Shown: positions 33,644-43,130 of the stretch, one piece after another
Layout: the number at the start of each line of letters is the position of its first letter
Position numbering within the stretch: position 1 is the stretch's first letter
DNA from: an archaeon
Lineage (GTDB): Archaea > Asgardarchaeota > Thorarchaeia > Thorarchaeales > Thorarchaeaceae
NCBI GenBank assembly: GCA_024276825.1
Contig: JAJRWI010000046.1
Location: 1 to 48,264 of the forward strand
Length of the DNA stretch: 48,264 nucleotides
Direction: 5' to 3'
Position numbers and translations under genes: made by a program
Notes under the pieces: model-generated
Databases searched by the model: none
What the model saw: only the letters and a program-made list of their open reading frames with translations
Told to the model about the DNA's origin: nothing

Positions 33644-35263
33644 TCAATTGTTCTTGATAGCCCTCTTCTTACTGATTATTGGATACACGATAAGTATTAT
33701 TCCAATCATCAATGAGATAGAGAGTCCGACTAGAAGGAGGTTTCTCGCATCGATTTCAAATGGCTCTTTGCCAAGAAGAGAGAGATCCATAATTACAATG
33801 ACCCCATCAGTGTCATAGTCGCCATCCGCCTTGAAGCACTGAAATCCATTTTTTGTTGCAATATCAATCGAATTTGTGGTTCCAGCAAGGATAATGCGGT
33901 TCTTGGAGTCAATCACTAATCTTGGAGTTGATTCAGCATCATTGCCACCAAAGTAGGTTCCAAACACTCTATCAAAGGTATCATTAAGTATCATTACATA
34001 GATGTCGATTCCCCCCATCTGATTTTGCAGAGGATTCATGACATACAAGTCTGAATCTGTCCATGTAGCAACGATAAGATTTCCATTTACGTCAGTTGCA
34101 ATGTCAGTTGTAATTATGCTCTTGTCAGTCATTATTGTCTTATTTTGAATAATCCTCCCCGAGTATGGGTCCAATTTAATGATGAGACTATTATATCTCA
34201 CCATTTCAGACATGAATGAAAAAGAGAGCTCTTGAATAACAACTGCTGCCAAGATTCCATCATCCCCGAGTCTGATGCACTCACCAAACTCGTTGCCCTC
34301 GTCATCAATTATTATTGATTGGACTATGTTGCCTTCTTTGTTTAAAATTACAACAAATGAGCCATTTTGCTGAATTGGTGGATTATTAAACATTGTACTT
34401 TTGTTGGTTAAAGTTCCGATTATCATAACATTTCCTAGATTGTCCACTTCAAGGCAGTCACCACTTAATGATGGATACTCAAGACCATCCGATCCCAAAA
34501 ACATACTAAAGGTGATATTTCTACAATCTGCAGTTAGTCTTGCAAGAAATACATCCATTTCTGCATTGAAAGAATTGATTGGACTGAATACCATTGGGAA
34601 ATCTGGCGAGTTGGTCCACCCCGTGATAATTATTTCATCCTGCCAGAGTTCAATGCCAGTGATCATGTCATTATTATATCCCCCAATATATGTTGAATAG
34701 AGAAGTTCTCCTGTTGAACTGAATCTACTAACGAAGCCATCCCATGTCCATCCACTTCTAAATTTCTGGCTTGCATCTGAAGTAGTTGGGAAATTGACTG
34801 ATATTGTGGCACCTACAACAATTATGTCGCCATTGCTAGTTATAGTAAGATCATGAGGCTCATCATCATATTTTCCGCCGAATACTATAAAGAAGACTAG
34901 TTCTCCATATTGCGTGATCTTTGCGAGAAAGCAATCGGTATATGTGAATCTCCCTAGTGAAGTTCTGACATCACCTATCTGTTTGACTTTGTCCTTGAAG
35001 AATGGAAAGTTATAGGATTCAGTTGTTCCAATGATGTAGATGCTGTCATCTGGTCCAGTCTTTACTTTAATTATCGTGTCGTTCTCATTCCCCCCAATAT
35101 AGGACAGGAATATCACAGTCTGATTGTCTGCTATGGAATCAGTCACATTCGGAGAAGTCTCATTGGAACCCAACATGCTGGCATAAACTTGACTTGGAAT
35201 AAATGTAGGCGTCAATAATGCAATTAGCACGACAATTGATGTCCAAAATGGCCGTTTTATCAC
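33644..35263 (-). CDS. SBBP-repeat beta-propeller surface protein
   Basis: A 539-residue exported protein with a signal peptide (basic MIKR, then SIVVLIALLTPTF), a C-terminal membrane segment (LLLVGLSISLMIGIILIVYPII) and a short basic tail. Between them are about six copies of the SBBP pattern, [TS]Y[IF]GG-x-x-x-D followed by I-[IV]-x-G-x-T-x-[SN]-x-x-F-P, so it should fold as a beta-propeller outside the cell. The first codon overlaps the permease stop (ATGA), with 4 shared bases, so the two are translationally coupled. Propellers of this type bind proteins or glycans. Work with the permease in export or surface remodelling is inferred from coupling only. Confidence 0.85.
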   Translation of the reverse strand: MIKRPFWTSIVVLIALLTPTFIPSQVYASMLGSNETSPNVTDSIADNQTVIFLSYIGGNENDTIIKVKTGPDDSIYIIGTTESYNFPFFKDKVKQIGDVRTSLGRFTYTDCFLAKITQYGELVFFIVFGGKYDDEPHDLTITSNGDIIVVGATISVNFPTTSDASQKFRSGWTWDGFVSRFSSTGELLYSTYIGGYNNDMITGIELWQDEIIITGWTNSPDFPMVFSPINSFNAEMDVFLARLTADCRNITFSMFLGSDGLEYPSLSGDCLEVDNLGNVMIIGTLTNKSTMFNNPPIQQNGSFVVILNKEGNIVQSIIIDDEGNEFGECIRLGDDGILAAVVIQELSFSFMSEMVRYNSLIIKLDPYSGRIIQNKTIMTDKSIITTDIATDVNGNLIVATWTDSDLYVMNPLQNQMGGIDIYVMILNDTFDRVFGTYFGGNDAESTPRLVIDSKNRIILAGTTNSIDIATKNGFQCFKADGDYDTDGVIVIMDLSLLGKEPFEIDARNLLLVGLSISLMIGIILIVYPIISKKRAIKNN

Positions 35264-38193
35264 AGGTTTCTCAACTCCTCCGTCATGTCTGTTAAACTAG
35301 CCAATCTGGCCGGGTAAAGACAGGCGATGAACATCAGGCTCCACTCAGCAATTGACAACAAGGCCATGGCCACAGGATCTACACTCACAACACCAGGAAC
35401 AACAAGTGCAATAGGAAGCATTGCAAAAAAGATCACACTCATCACATAGCCAAACAAGAATCCAAGGACTGTTGAGAGAATAATTATTGCTCCAATCTGT
35501 CCAGAGAACTCTCCAAAGACAAGTGATGAAACCTGCTTTTGAGATGCTCCCACTGCTCTGAGAATTGCATACTCTGGCCTACGCTCTTTTACTGCGGCTC
35601 CAAAAAAGAGCACGATGGCTGAAATCATCATCACGCCACACATCGATATTCCTATGAGAATGAAGCCTCTCATTCCATTGATGAACATCAATGAGGACGC
35701 AATCTCTTCTGGATAGTATTCCACATAAGGCGTTCCAGCTTCTACATTATACCTGTCCTCCAAGGCACGACAAAAGTAATCTATGGAGCTATCAACCCGT
35801 GCCTTAGCAAAGAAATACCTTGCGTAATCCATATTGCAGAGTTCTCTCAGATAATCACGGTTTACTAGAGCAAAGCCCCCTGGTCTGACCTGATGTCCAA
35901 GTTGGATAGATACAGATCTATCCCCTGGCTGAATGTGCGTGGCTCCAAGTCCTGGAGCGCTATCAACGAACCCCAAAATTGTGAATGTTGCAAATACATT
36001 ATAGTCTCCACTGCTCACATAAAACGAGATTGGATCACCGGTGCTCTTATTGAACAAGCTTTGCAAATATGTGGAGAGTATGATCCCATCATCTTTTGTG
36101 TTTAGCAGTGATATTGTGTTTCGAACCTCACTGGCGTCTTCACCCAGAGGATCGAAATTGCCAATTCTGAGGAACTCGGTAGGTTTCACTCCTTCCAAGT
36201 TAAACACATAATTCGATATCCAACTCCTTACCTCAATCACTGATGTTGCCTCAATGACATTCGCATATTCTTCAAGTTCAATGGTAAATGCAAAAGTGAG
36301 TTGATTCTGAGGTGCTTCTATTCTTATGTCAGCACCATATGAATAGGCAATCTCATTTCTTATCGTGCTCTCTAAACTTGAATTCTCAATCATTAACATC
36401 GTAGTCGTGGTCAGAGTCAATGCGAGAATAATCAATAATGGAATGAACTTGCCATGCCTACGCTTTAGGCTTTGAATAATATAGAGGATTTTCTCTCCAA
36501 GTATTGATGTTGCTGCCTTTGCCAGCTTTGAGAGAATGAACTGCATTAGTCTGGAGCCAACATATGCAATGGCGAATAGTAATAGTGCAATTGAAAGGAC
36601 TGTCAATGTTGCTAATGAACCTACTGGAGGGATGAGGTCTGGCAAATACAGTAATGCTAGTACTAGTAAAAAGAAACTGACAATGTATCTATTGACTGCA
36701 AACTCCTGAACAGCCTCTATCTCTGAACGAGTATGTGGTTGTCCTATCTCAAATATACCTACGCTGGCATTAACGTGAACCATATACAATCCCGGCAGAA
36801 ACATGATAATAGTGGCCCCAATAACTAGGGCAAACAGAGGGAATTGAAAGTTCTCCATATATCGGAAAAATATTTGAAAGTCCACAATTATGAATGGATC
36901 AGAGGCTCCCATGAATGGCACAACAATATAGACTGTTGCCAGTCCCGCAATGAAGCCGATGCACGACAACAAGACCGCCTCCCAAATAGCTGATGACAAT
37001 ATCTGATTAAATGATGCGCCTTTTGAACGAAGAATAGCTATTTCTCGTGCTTTCTCTTGAATTGAGGTCCGTGAACTGAAGACTGTAAGGAATAGGCTCA
37101 TGAGGATGATTGGAGTTGCAAGCAGAGTGAATGACTGGCTCTGCGTAATTGAAGTTAGAAACTCACTGTGCTCTTCTAAGGTTATGGACTTCCTGATATG
37201 AATATCTGGATTACTCTCAGCAACTCTGTTTATTGTCTGTTCGAGCCCATCACTAAGGTCGTCTATCCCCCAATCGAGGATTGACCGGATAGAAACTTGT
37301 GCTAGGGCTACAGGATTGAATATTGTGTTAATCTTCATCCTGTTTATTGTGTCCTCACTCAATTCGTCCTCAAGAATAATGACCGAGTCTGAGAGACCCA
37401 ACACCGGCTCATGCATATCCAGCCATGGTGGAGCCCATGGGTCGGAACGCATTATTGATGGAAATGCATCTGCTAGAGATGTGGATAGTGATTTTGGCTC
37501 ATAGATTCCGGCGACCTTTAGCATATTTGTATTTTCAATTCTGCACTCTTCTGGGAAAAATATTGGGTTATCGCCATATTTCCATACAACTGGCTCAATC
37601 ACATCAAAACTTAGCAGGTCGCCTGGTTGAAGGTTGTAATTATAGAGTTCAGCTATATTCTCTGCAAAACCCTTACTGATTAACACCTCGCCAAGTTCTA
37701 TTGTGTCGTTGCCCTCCCAATCGAATGCACTGCGAATTCTGCTCAACTTCAAATTGTCCATTGGAATTATTCGCGTGTCTTGAACACCATATGCTGGCAT
37801 GACTGTATTAGACCCATAGTAGTACCACTCGGGAATCGTCAGATTATTCAGACCAGACACAATTGCCGCAGTGGACACATAATAATCAACGACTTCAATC
37901 AGCGGGTCAGCCATTGCAGTTTCAACTGCCTTCTGAAGGCTCTCGATCTCAACACCCGAATGCCCTTCAGGGAACATGGTAAATTGATACGGGTCCTCTT
38001 TTAAGATGTCCTCCATGGCAACATACTCAGTGGTAGAACTCCAGCAGAAAATGGCTGTGGGCAAGGCCATTGCAATTGAGAGTAACAGGGCGATACCAAG
38101 ACTTCTTGCCTTATTGTTTCGAATGCTAACTATAGCATAAATAAATGACCAAGAGCGACTACCTTTATGGGACCGCTTCTCCCTCGCAGACAC
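35260..38193 (-). CDS. FtsX/MacB-type ABC transporter permease, two FtsX units
   Basis: A 977-residue membrane protein. Helix 1 (residues 31-50) is followed by a ~290-residue extracellular MacB-like periplasmic domain, then a three-helix FtsX unit carrying REIAILRSKGASFNQI, a middle block with more helices and a second large outer domain (about residues 620-820), and a last FtsX unit with PEYAILRAVGASQKQV. The repeated [EI]-x-ILRxxGAS motif is the FtsX coupling signature. This double arrangement is like the LolC/MacB-related DUF214 permeases that extract or export lipids or lipoproteins. No ATPase gene is adjacent, so its energiser must come from elsewhere or be missing. The GTG start at 38193 has no clear ribosome binding site. 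It is cotranscribed with the SBBP gene. Confidence 0.88.
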   Translation of the reverse strand: MSAREKRSHKGSRSWSFIYAIVSIRNNKARSLGIALLLSIAMALPTAIFCWSSTTEYVAMEDILKEDPYQFTMFPEGHSGVEIESLQKAVETAMADPLIEVVDYYVSTAAIVSGLNNLTIPEWYYYGSNTVMPAYGVQDTRIIPMDNLKLSRIRSAFDWEGNDTIELGEVLISKGFAENIAELYNYNLQPGDLLSFDVIEPVVWKYGDNPIFFPEECRIENTNMLKVAGIYEPKSLSTSLADAFPSIMRSDPWAPPWLDMHEPVLGLSDSVIILEDELSEDTINRMKINTIFNPVALAQVSIRSILDWGIDDLSDGLEQTINRVAESNPDIHIRKSITLEEHSEFLTSITQSQSFTLLATPIILMSLFLTVFSSRTSIQEKAREIAILRSKGASFNQILSSAIWEAVLLSCIGFIAGLATVYIVVPFMGASDPFIIVDFQIFFRYMENFQFPLFALVIGATIIMFLPGLYMVHVNASVGIFEIGQPHTRSEIEAVQEFAVNRYIVSFFLLVLALLYLPDLIPPVGSLATLTVLSIALLLFAIAYVGSRLMQFILSKLAKAATSILGEKILYIIQSLKRRHGKFIPLLIILALTLTTTTMLMIENSSLESTIRNEIAYSYGADIRIEAPQNQLTFAFTIELEEYANVIEATSVIEVRSWISNYVFNLEGVKPTEFLRIGNFDPLGEDASEVRNTISLLNTKDDGIILSTYLQSLFNKSTGDPISFYVSSGDYNVFATFTILGFVDSAPGLGATHIQPGDRSVSIQLGHQVRPGGFALVNRDYLRELCNMDYARYFFAKARVDSSIDYFCRALEDRYNVEAGTPYVEYYPEEIASSLMFINGMRGFILIGISMCGVMMISAIVLFFGAAVKERRPEYAILRAVGASQKQVSSLVFGEFSGQIGAIIILSTVLGFLFGYVMSVIFFAMLPIALVVPGVVSVDPVAMALLSIAEWSLMFIACLYPARLASLTDMTEELRNL

Positions 38194-38392
38194 GTCTTGC
38201 TCACATCTCTTTAATATTACTAAGTGTAGGACTTTCTAAATCTTTTAAGATGAAAGGTCAGCGCAGAATTCACATCGCTTTAATTGCAAGTCTTAGGATG
38301 AAACATGAATAAATGGTGAAGTCAATAGCTAGCTGTAGTGTTTAAAGTTAATGTAAATCGTATTCAAGTCAATCAGAAGAACCATTATACTT
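38194..38392. other. Divergent spacer, permease / hydrolase-membrane protein
   Basis: A 199-base A+T-rich spacer between divergent genes. TTTAAAG at 38341-38347 is a possible TATA element for the plus-strand gene. No ribosome binding site precedes the ATG at 38393. Nothing else was found. Confidence 0.25.
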
Positions 38393-40195
38393 ATGACTGG
38401 TTTCATGCCATCCAGAATCGGTAGACATTCAATGGCTGAGAGACCCCGATACTTTATCCTTTTGATCCTGACTATATTCATTGCCTCATCTATTTACATA
38501 TCCTGGGCCACAGACCGCGCTCAGGGCCGCGCCTACTATGAATCCTTAAAGATATCTATTGATGGTCCAATTCCGTATTCAACTACTGAGGTTTCCTTTG
38601 ATGTCTACCAGCCTCGGCCATCAGGCTTCTTTGCTCCTTATCCAATCGTATTGACCATCCATGGGATTGGCGGCTCCAAAGAGATGATGTATGCATTTAA
38701 TGTCGAACTTGCCCGCAGAAATTTCACTGTAGTTTCAGTTGATCTGCCTGGACATGGAGATACTAGAGAACCCTTTAATCCATTTGATTTCGCCAGAATG
38801 GCAGAGGTCTGCTATTCTGTTCTTAATTATGTCTGGGATACATTTCCTAACATCGACAACTCAACCTATGGCGTTGTGGCTCACTCATTAGGTGTTGGTG
38901 TGGCCTTTGCAATGGCTGATATGGAAATTGCACCAAGTACGATTATTGCAGTGGGTTCTGATGGTGACCTTGGTTTTGAAGAACCAAGTCCTCCTCGATG
39001 CAATCTATTGTTTGCAATTGGTTCAAACGATGAGCTTGTTTCAAATGATGATGCATTAAATGCATTGAGGATGGTATCAAAGAATTCCAGTGCGCAGCCC
39101 TTTGTGACCTATGGTTCATTTTATTTTAGAAATGCTACTCGTCTTGTTTTTGGTGATAGCGAACACATACTTGAACTGATTGATCCTATCATAGTGAGCG
39201 AATCTGTCAGATGGATGATTTTGGCCTTACAAGGTGATTTTTATTTGAACAGGACTGCTCCTGTTAATGATCTGATTTATAATGCCAAGACCTATGGCAC
39301 TGTTGTTGGTTCAACTGCTCTCATTCTCTCACTGTTTCCATTAGCACTAATAGTCAATTCACTGCTTAATAGATTCATGAAATTACCAAAGAATGCATTT
39401 GATATTCGGGTCTCATTCAAGCATGCATTTATCTTTAGTACTGTGCTTGGGATTATTACATCAATACTCCTAGCTATCACCCCAGTCTTATATGTAAGCT
39501 CAATATTGACACACACAACAAACCTTCTTAGTCTTGGGACTGGCTTTCTTATTTTCTCAATTCTGATATCAATAGTTGCCCTTCTATTATATAGATTCAT
39601 TTTTGGAGAGCAAGCTTTTATGAAACAACTTGAATCATTAGGAATCAATCACAAATTTCAGTATGATCATGCCATGATCGCTCTACGTGGACTTGTCCTG
39701 ACTCTTGCCTGCCTAGTCTGGATGTTTGGCTTGGTCTTCTTTGCATCAACCGTTAGCGGATACGAATTTCAAATCATCTACATGTTATTTAATGTCCTTT
39801 CAAGTGAACGATTAGTGTTGGCCATTTTCATTGCGATCTCTCTGATACCATTTACGTTATTTGATATGGCCTTAATGCGAGGTCTATTAGCAAGAGCCAA
39901 GAAAGACTATGGCAAGTGGTTCAATACCAAAAGATCAATAATAATGCTGGCTGCGAAGCTAACAGGATATAGCATAACAATAATTCCAATAGTTATTGGT
40001 CTGGCTGTTTCAGGAGCACTGGTTGGTCCCTCGGTCCTTACAGGCCTTTTCTATCTGCTCTTCTTGGGTCTCACCGTATTGACCACCACAATAACCATTT
40101 GGAGTGAACATATCAAGTCAGACCCTTGGTTCCCAGTGTTCTTCAATGCAATGATGTACGCATGGGTCTTTGCAACAATATTCCCAATGGTCTAA
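38393..40195 (+). CDS. Alpha/beta hydrolase fused to a polytopic membrane domain
   Basis: A 600-residue membrane protein. One helix (residues 20-37) is followed by an alpha/beta-hydrolase domain (about 50-285) with the oxyanion segment IHGIGG (89-94), nucleophile Ser165 in AHSLGVG, a likely acid Asp213 in GSNDELV and His258 in GDSEHILEL. Eight membrane helices follow, from about residue 300 to the end. The hydrolase lies between helix 1 and helix 2 and carries sequons (NST, NAT, NRT), so it probably faces outside. This layout suggests lipid or surface-ester hydrolysis at the outer face of the membrane; the substrate is unknown. Starts at ATG 38393, 38405 or 38432 are possible; none has a ribosome binding site. 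It converges with the small Cys-rich gene, 5 bases away. Confidence 0.8.
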   Translation: MTGFMPSRIGRHSMAERPRYFILLILTIFIASSIYISWATDRAQGRAYYESLKISIDGPIPYSTTEVSFDVYQPRPSGFFAPYPIVLTIHGIGGSKEMMYAFNVELARRNFTVVSVDLPGHGDTREPFNPFDFARMAEVCYSVLNYVWDTFPNIDNSTYGVVAHSLGVGVAFAMADMEIAPSTIIAVGSDGDLGFEEPSPPRCNLLFAIGSNDELVSNDDALNALRMVSKNSSAQPFVTYGSFYFRNATRLVFGDSEHILELIDPIIVSESVRWMILALQGDFYLNRTAPVNDLIYNAKTYGTVVGSTALILSLFPLALIVNSLLNRFMKLPKNAFDIRVSFKHAFIFSTVLGIITSILLAITPVLYVSSILTHTTNLLSLGTGFLIFSILISIVALLLYRFIFGEQAFMKQLESLGINHKFQYDHAMIALRGLVLTLACLVWMFGLVFFASTVSGYEFQIIYMLFNVLSSERLVLAIFIAISLIPFTLFDMALMRGLLARAKKDYGKWFNTKRSIIMLAAKLTGYSITIIPIVIGLAVSGALVGPSVLTGLFYLLFLGLTVLTTTITIWSEHIKSDPWFPVFFNAMMYAWVFATIFPMV

Positions 40196-40200
40196 AATCA

Positions 40201-40479
40201 TCAATACTCGATGTCAATTATGTCGTGCTCTTCAGCATAATCATGTGCTTCTTTTATGGAATTAAAACACTTTATAACCTCGTAAGTAAAGAATTGCTGG
40301 TCCTCCCGATCCAGCTCTATTACAGGTCTGGGCTCATCACTGGCCTCTCTGTAAATTCTTATGAGACAGATTTTTTTCTTTACCTGCTCATCCTTGCATC
40401 TACCACAGTTTTTCTCTAAATAGATGCAATTCTTTGTTTCTATAACACGAATTATTTCTTCGTATTCAGTGGAGGACAT
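40201..40479 (-). CDS. Small Cys-containing protein, unknown function
   Basis: A 92-residue protein that I do not recognise. Four cysteines in the N-terminal half (NCIYLEKNCGRCKDEQ, then KKKIC) have the spacing C-x7-C-x2-C and could bind zinc. The rest has an LIRIY strand and a C-terminal helix ending EEHDIIDIEY. The ATG at 40479 is preferred because a longer frame to 40533 would add a hydrophobic start (RLILWIVLVIP) that coincides with promoter-like sequence. No ribosome binding site is visible, so a leaderless mRNA is likely. Confidence 0.6.
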   Translation of the reverse strand: MSSTEYEEIIRVIETKNCIYLEKNCGRCKDEQVKKKICLIRIYREASDEPRPVIELDREDQQFFTYEVIKCFNSIKEAHDYAEEHDIIDIEY

Positions 40480-40497
40480 GGGTATAACTAAAACAAT

Positions 40498-40508
40498 CCA
40501 TAAAATGA
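40498..40508 (-). promoter_or_regulatory. TATA-like element for the small Cys-containing gene
   Basis: Read on the minus strand, CATTTTATGG lies about 20-30 bases before the ATG at 40479. That is the distance expected if RNA starts at or near the ATG (leaderless), which fits the lack of a ribosome binding site. Confidence 0.25.
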
Positions 40509-40582
40509 GTCTTTTGTGTCTATTCTCTAGCATTTGAAAGACTGAGTTTGTTTGTTAGATGCGATTCTGAACAGCTCAATCA

Positions 40583-41890
40583 CTAATCCTCGAATACTGC
40601 GAACTCAAATCCATTTCTTTTGAAAAGACCCTGAAGGGTTTCAAGAGCAGATGCATCTGGCACCTCAAGAATGAGTTTGAGTTCTGTTTTATTCGGTGGG
40701 ATATCAGGATCACTTCTGTCTTGTTCAATGTTTATGACACTCACCCTTGACTCTGCAATCAACTCGATTACTCTTGTTAGGGTTCCAACACGATCAAGGA
40801 TAACGCCTTTCATTCTCACAGAACGCCCAAGACGGAAGAGTTCTTTTTCAACTACTCTTGCCATGAAGCTCATATCGATGTTTCCGCCTGAAAGAACTGC
40901 TACTGCTTTCTTGCCATTCACATCAATTTTTTTGTATTGATATGCAGCTAGACCAACACAACCTGCTGGTTCAACTACAATTTTCGCGCGCTCGAGAAGG
41001 AGAAATAGAGTCCTTGTGACTTCGAGTTCTTTAACTGTAGTCACACCTGAAAAGAGATCTTTTGCAATCTTGAAGGTGAGGTCTCCAACTCTTTTCACTG
41101 CAATGCCATCACACACCGTGTCAAGATTTGTAACACCTACCAGTTTTCCTGCCTTCAGAGATGAATACATCGAAGCGGCACTCTCGGCTTCCACACCATA
41201 TATCTGAATATCTGGATTCATCGATTTTAGCGCAATAGCAATACCTGCAGAGAGACCTCCCCCACCAACCGGAATTGATACTACCTCAACATCAGGAAGG
41301 CTCTCGTAGATCTCAAGCCCTATTGTTCCCTGTCCCGCAATCACATTCTCATTATTGAATGGATGTAGAAAAGTTGCACCTGTTTCATCTGCTAGTTCCT
41401 TTGCCTTAGCAAGAGCCTCATCAAACACCGTGCCATGAAGCACCACGTTTGCCCCATATCCCCTTGTGGCATGAATCTTTGCTATTGGTGAGAATACCGG
41501 CATGACAATAGTAGAGGGAATACCAAGCCTTGTTGCTGCATATGCGACCCCCTGAGCATGATTACCTGCTGAGGCTGCGATGACTCCTGCCTTCTTCTCA
41601 TCGTCACTCAATTGCGACATTGCATAAGCCGCACCTCGGACCTTGAATGATCCTGTCTTTTGCAAGTTTTCCAGCTTGAGGTATATAGTACCGCCGGTCA
41701 TTTTGCTGAATGTTGATGACTGATCCAAGCGAGTGATGTGAATTATGTCACTTAATACCTCTCGGGCATCTTGTATCTTTTCAAAAATGCGTTCATACTT
41801 TTTCATTGGAGTCGCCGTGCCCTCATCATGTACATAGTCATTGATTAATCCTTCTAGGGCCTTATGAAGGGACCTGCGTTTCAGTGCCAA
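40583..41890 (-). CDS. ilvA: Threonine ammonia-lyase (threonine dehydratase) with C-terminal ACT domain
   Basis: Deaminates threonine to 2-oxobutyrate and ammonia (serine to pyruvate), feeding isoleucine synthesis or catabolism. PLP Lys83 is in KTGSFKVRGA, the substrate loop in SAGNHAQGVA, and the phosphate-binding loop in GGGGLSAG. Residues about 355-435 form an ACT-like regulatory domain (VRMKGVILDRVGTLTRVIELI), as in the medium-length threonine ammonia-lyase form. The TTG at 41890 gives 435 residues, about 28 more than relatives; an internal ATG at 41806 (MKKYERIF) gives the usual length, but neither has a good ribosome binding site. It lies 6 bases after the saccharopine-dehydrogenase-like gene, so the two are one transcript. 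Confidence 0.93.
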   Translation of the reverse strand: MALKRRSLHKALEGLINDYVHDEGTATPMKKYERIFEKIQDAREVLSDIIHITRLDQSSTFSKMTGGTIYLKLENLQKTGSFKVRGAAYAMSQLSDDEKKAGVIAASAGNHAQGVAYAATRLGIPSTIVMPVFSPIAKIHATRGYGANVVLHGTVFDEALAKAKELADETGATFLHPFNNENVIAGQGTIGLEIYESLPDVEVVSIPVGGGGLSAGIAIALKSMNPDIQIYGVEAESAASMYSSLKAGKLVGVTNLDTVCDGIAVKRVGDLTFKIAKDLFSGVTTVKELEVTRTLFLLLERAKIVVEPAGCVGLAAYQYKKIDVNGKKAVAVLSGGNIDMSFMARVVEKELFRLGRSVRMKGVILDRVGTLTRVIELIAESRVSVINIEQDRSDPDIPPNKTELKLILEVPDASALETLQGLFKRNGFEFAVFED

Positions 41891-41896
41891 TTGTCA

Positions 41897-43039
41897 TTAA
41901 TAGACATGCTGCTTGATGTCTAGACCTTTGCTTCTGAGAGCATTAATGAACGGATCGGGAGGGATTGAACGCTCGGGAGGCAATACCCCCTGTTCGGTTA
42001 TTGTTCCATCTGCCATCATAATGGCCGCTGTTGTGGCCGAGAACGATGTGGTCCTCATCATTGACGTGAGACCGCTTTCCTCATCAAAATAGTCTATCAA
42101 CTCATAGACCACTGTTCTGGACTCGGTGCCTTTCCAGCCCTCAATTGTGACCCTGACAACAGTGACATCCTTTCCAGTTGGTGGTAAGTTCTTCTCAAGT
42201 AGTTTCTCTAGAACCTTCCGCGGTGCAATCCTTACACCATTGAAGTCCTGCTCTTCGCTGTCCATGAAACCAAGCTTCATTAACGTCCACATCTTGTGTC
42301 CATGTCCCGGATATCGAAGTGTCTTGTAGTCCAAGTTGTTAACAATTCCCTGATAGGTCAATGGCAGAGTGGATGTTCCACCACTAGTATTGAATGCTTC
42401 AAGCACGCCGAGTGGTTCGGGAAACTCTAACTGTTCAAAGCCTACAAGGGGGTCTTCAAAATCAATCTTCCCGTTTCGTAGGACCATACATGGCTCAACA
42501 TACTCATTGATTAGACCTTCTACTGAAAAAATCAGGGCGTAGTTCAATGGTGGCCTTGGTTCTTGCTGTAGACCGCCTACTCTAATCATCACGTTTTCTG
42601 TCTTGGTGAGATAGTCAACTCCCGCTCTGACCAGCACGCTAACCATTCCAGGTGCAAGGCCACAATCGGGTATTATTGTAATTCCTGCATCCTTGGCCTG
42701 TTCATGCATTTCAAGTTGTTTCTCTACAATCTTGAAGTTTCCTCCCAAATCGCACATGTGTGTGCTAGTCTGAATAGCGACCTGTGTGTGCAAAACATTG
42801 ACCTTGTAACTTACAGCACTAATGACAACATCAACCTCGTTAAATGCATCCACAAGTTGTTGCTTATCGCTGGCATCAACTCTTCTTGCAACGACTTTAT
42901 TTCCCATCTTGCTTGCTAGTTCCTTTGCACGCCCCTCATCTATGTCAGCAGCAATGACCTGTTCTACAGAATCGTGCCTTACAAGATCATAAACTGCCCC
43001 TTGTCCCATTAGCCCTGAACCCAAAACGAGAACTTTCAC
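41897..43039 (-). CDS. Saccharopine dehydrogenase-like / lysine 6-dehydrogenase-like oxidoreductase
   Basis: A 380-residue NAD(P)-dependent enzyme with a Rossmann domain starting at once (VLGSGLMGQG, residues 5-14), the HMCDLGGNF segment and PDCGLAPGM, typical of the saccharopine dehydrogenase family including L-lysine 6-dehydrogenase. The family handles lysine or related amino acids through an imine or saccharopine. Here there is no alpha-aminoadipate or lysine pathway gene next to it, so the substrate is open. The GTG start at 43039 has AGAGGA 7 bases upstream. It is followed after 6 bases by ilvA, which points to a joint role in amino-acid breakdown. Confidence 0.87.
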   Translation of the reverse strand: MKVLVLGSGLMGQGAVYDLVRHDSVEQVIAADIDEGRAKELASKMGNKVVARRVDASDKQQLVDAFNEVDVVISAVSYKVNVLHTQVAIQTSTHMCDLGGNFKIVEKQLEMHEQAKDAGITIIPDCGLAPGMVSVLVRAGVDYLTKTENVMIRVGGLQQEPRPPLNYALIFSVEGLINEYVEPCMVLRNGKIDFEDPLVGFEQLEFPEPLGVLEAFNTSGGTSTLPLTYQGIVNNLDYKTLRYPGHGHKMWTLMKLGFMDSEEQDFNGVRIAPRKVLEKLLEKNLPPTGKDVTVVRVTIEGWKGTESRTVVYELIDYFDEESGLTSMMRTTSFSATTAAIMMADGTITEQGVLPPERSIPPDPFINALRSKGLDIKQHVY

Positions 43040-43130
43040 AGCACATTCCTCTATTGCAATACTATCGAATTGGCATGTAAAAAATAGTTCTATTTTCTGT
43101 GGAGTCTTATTTCATCATTATGTTTACCGC

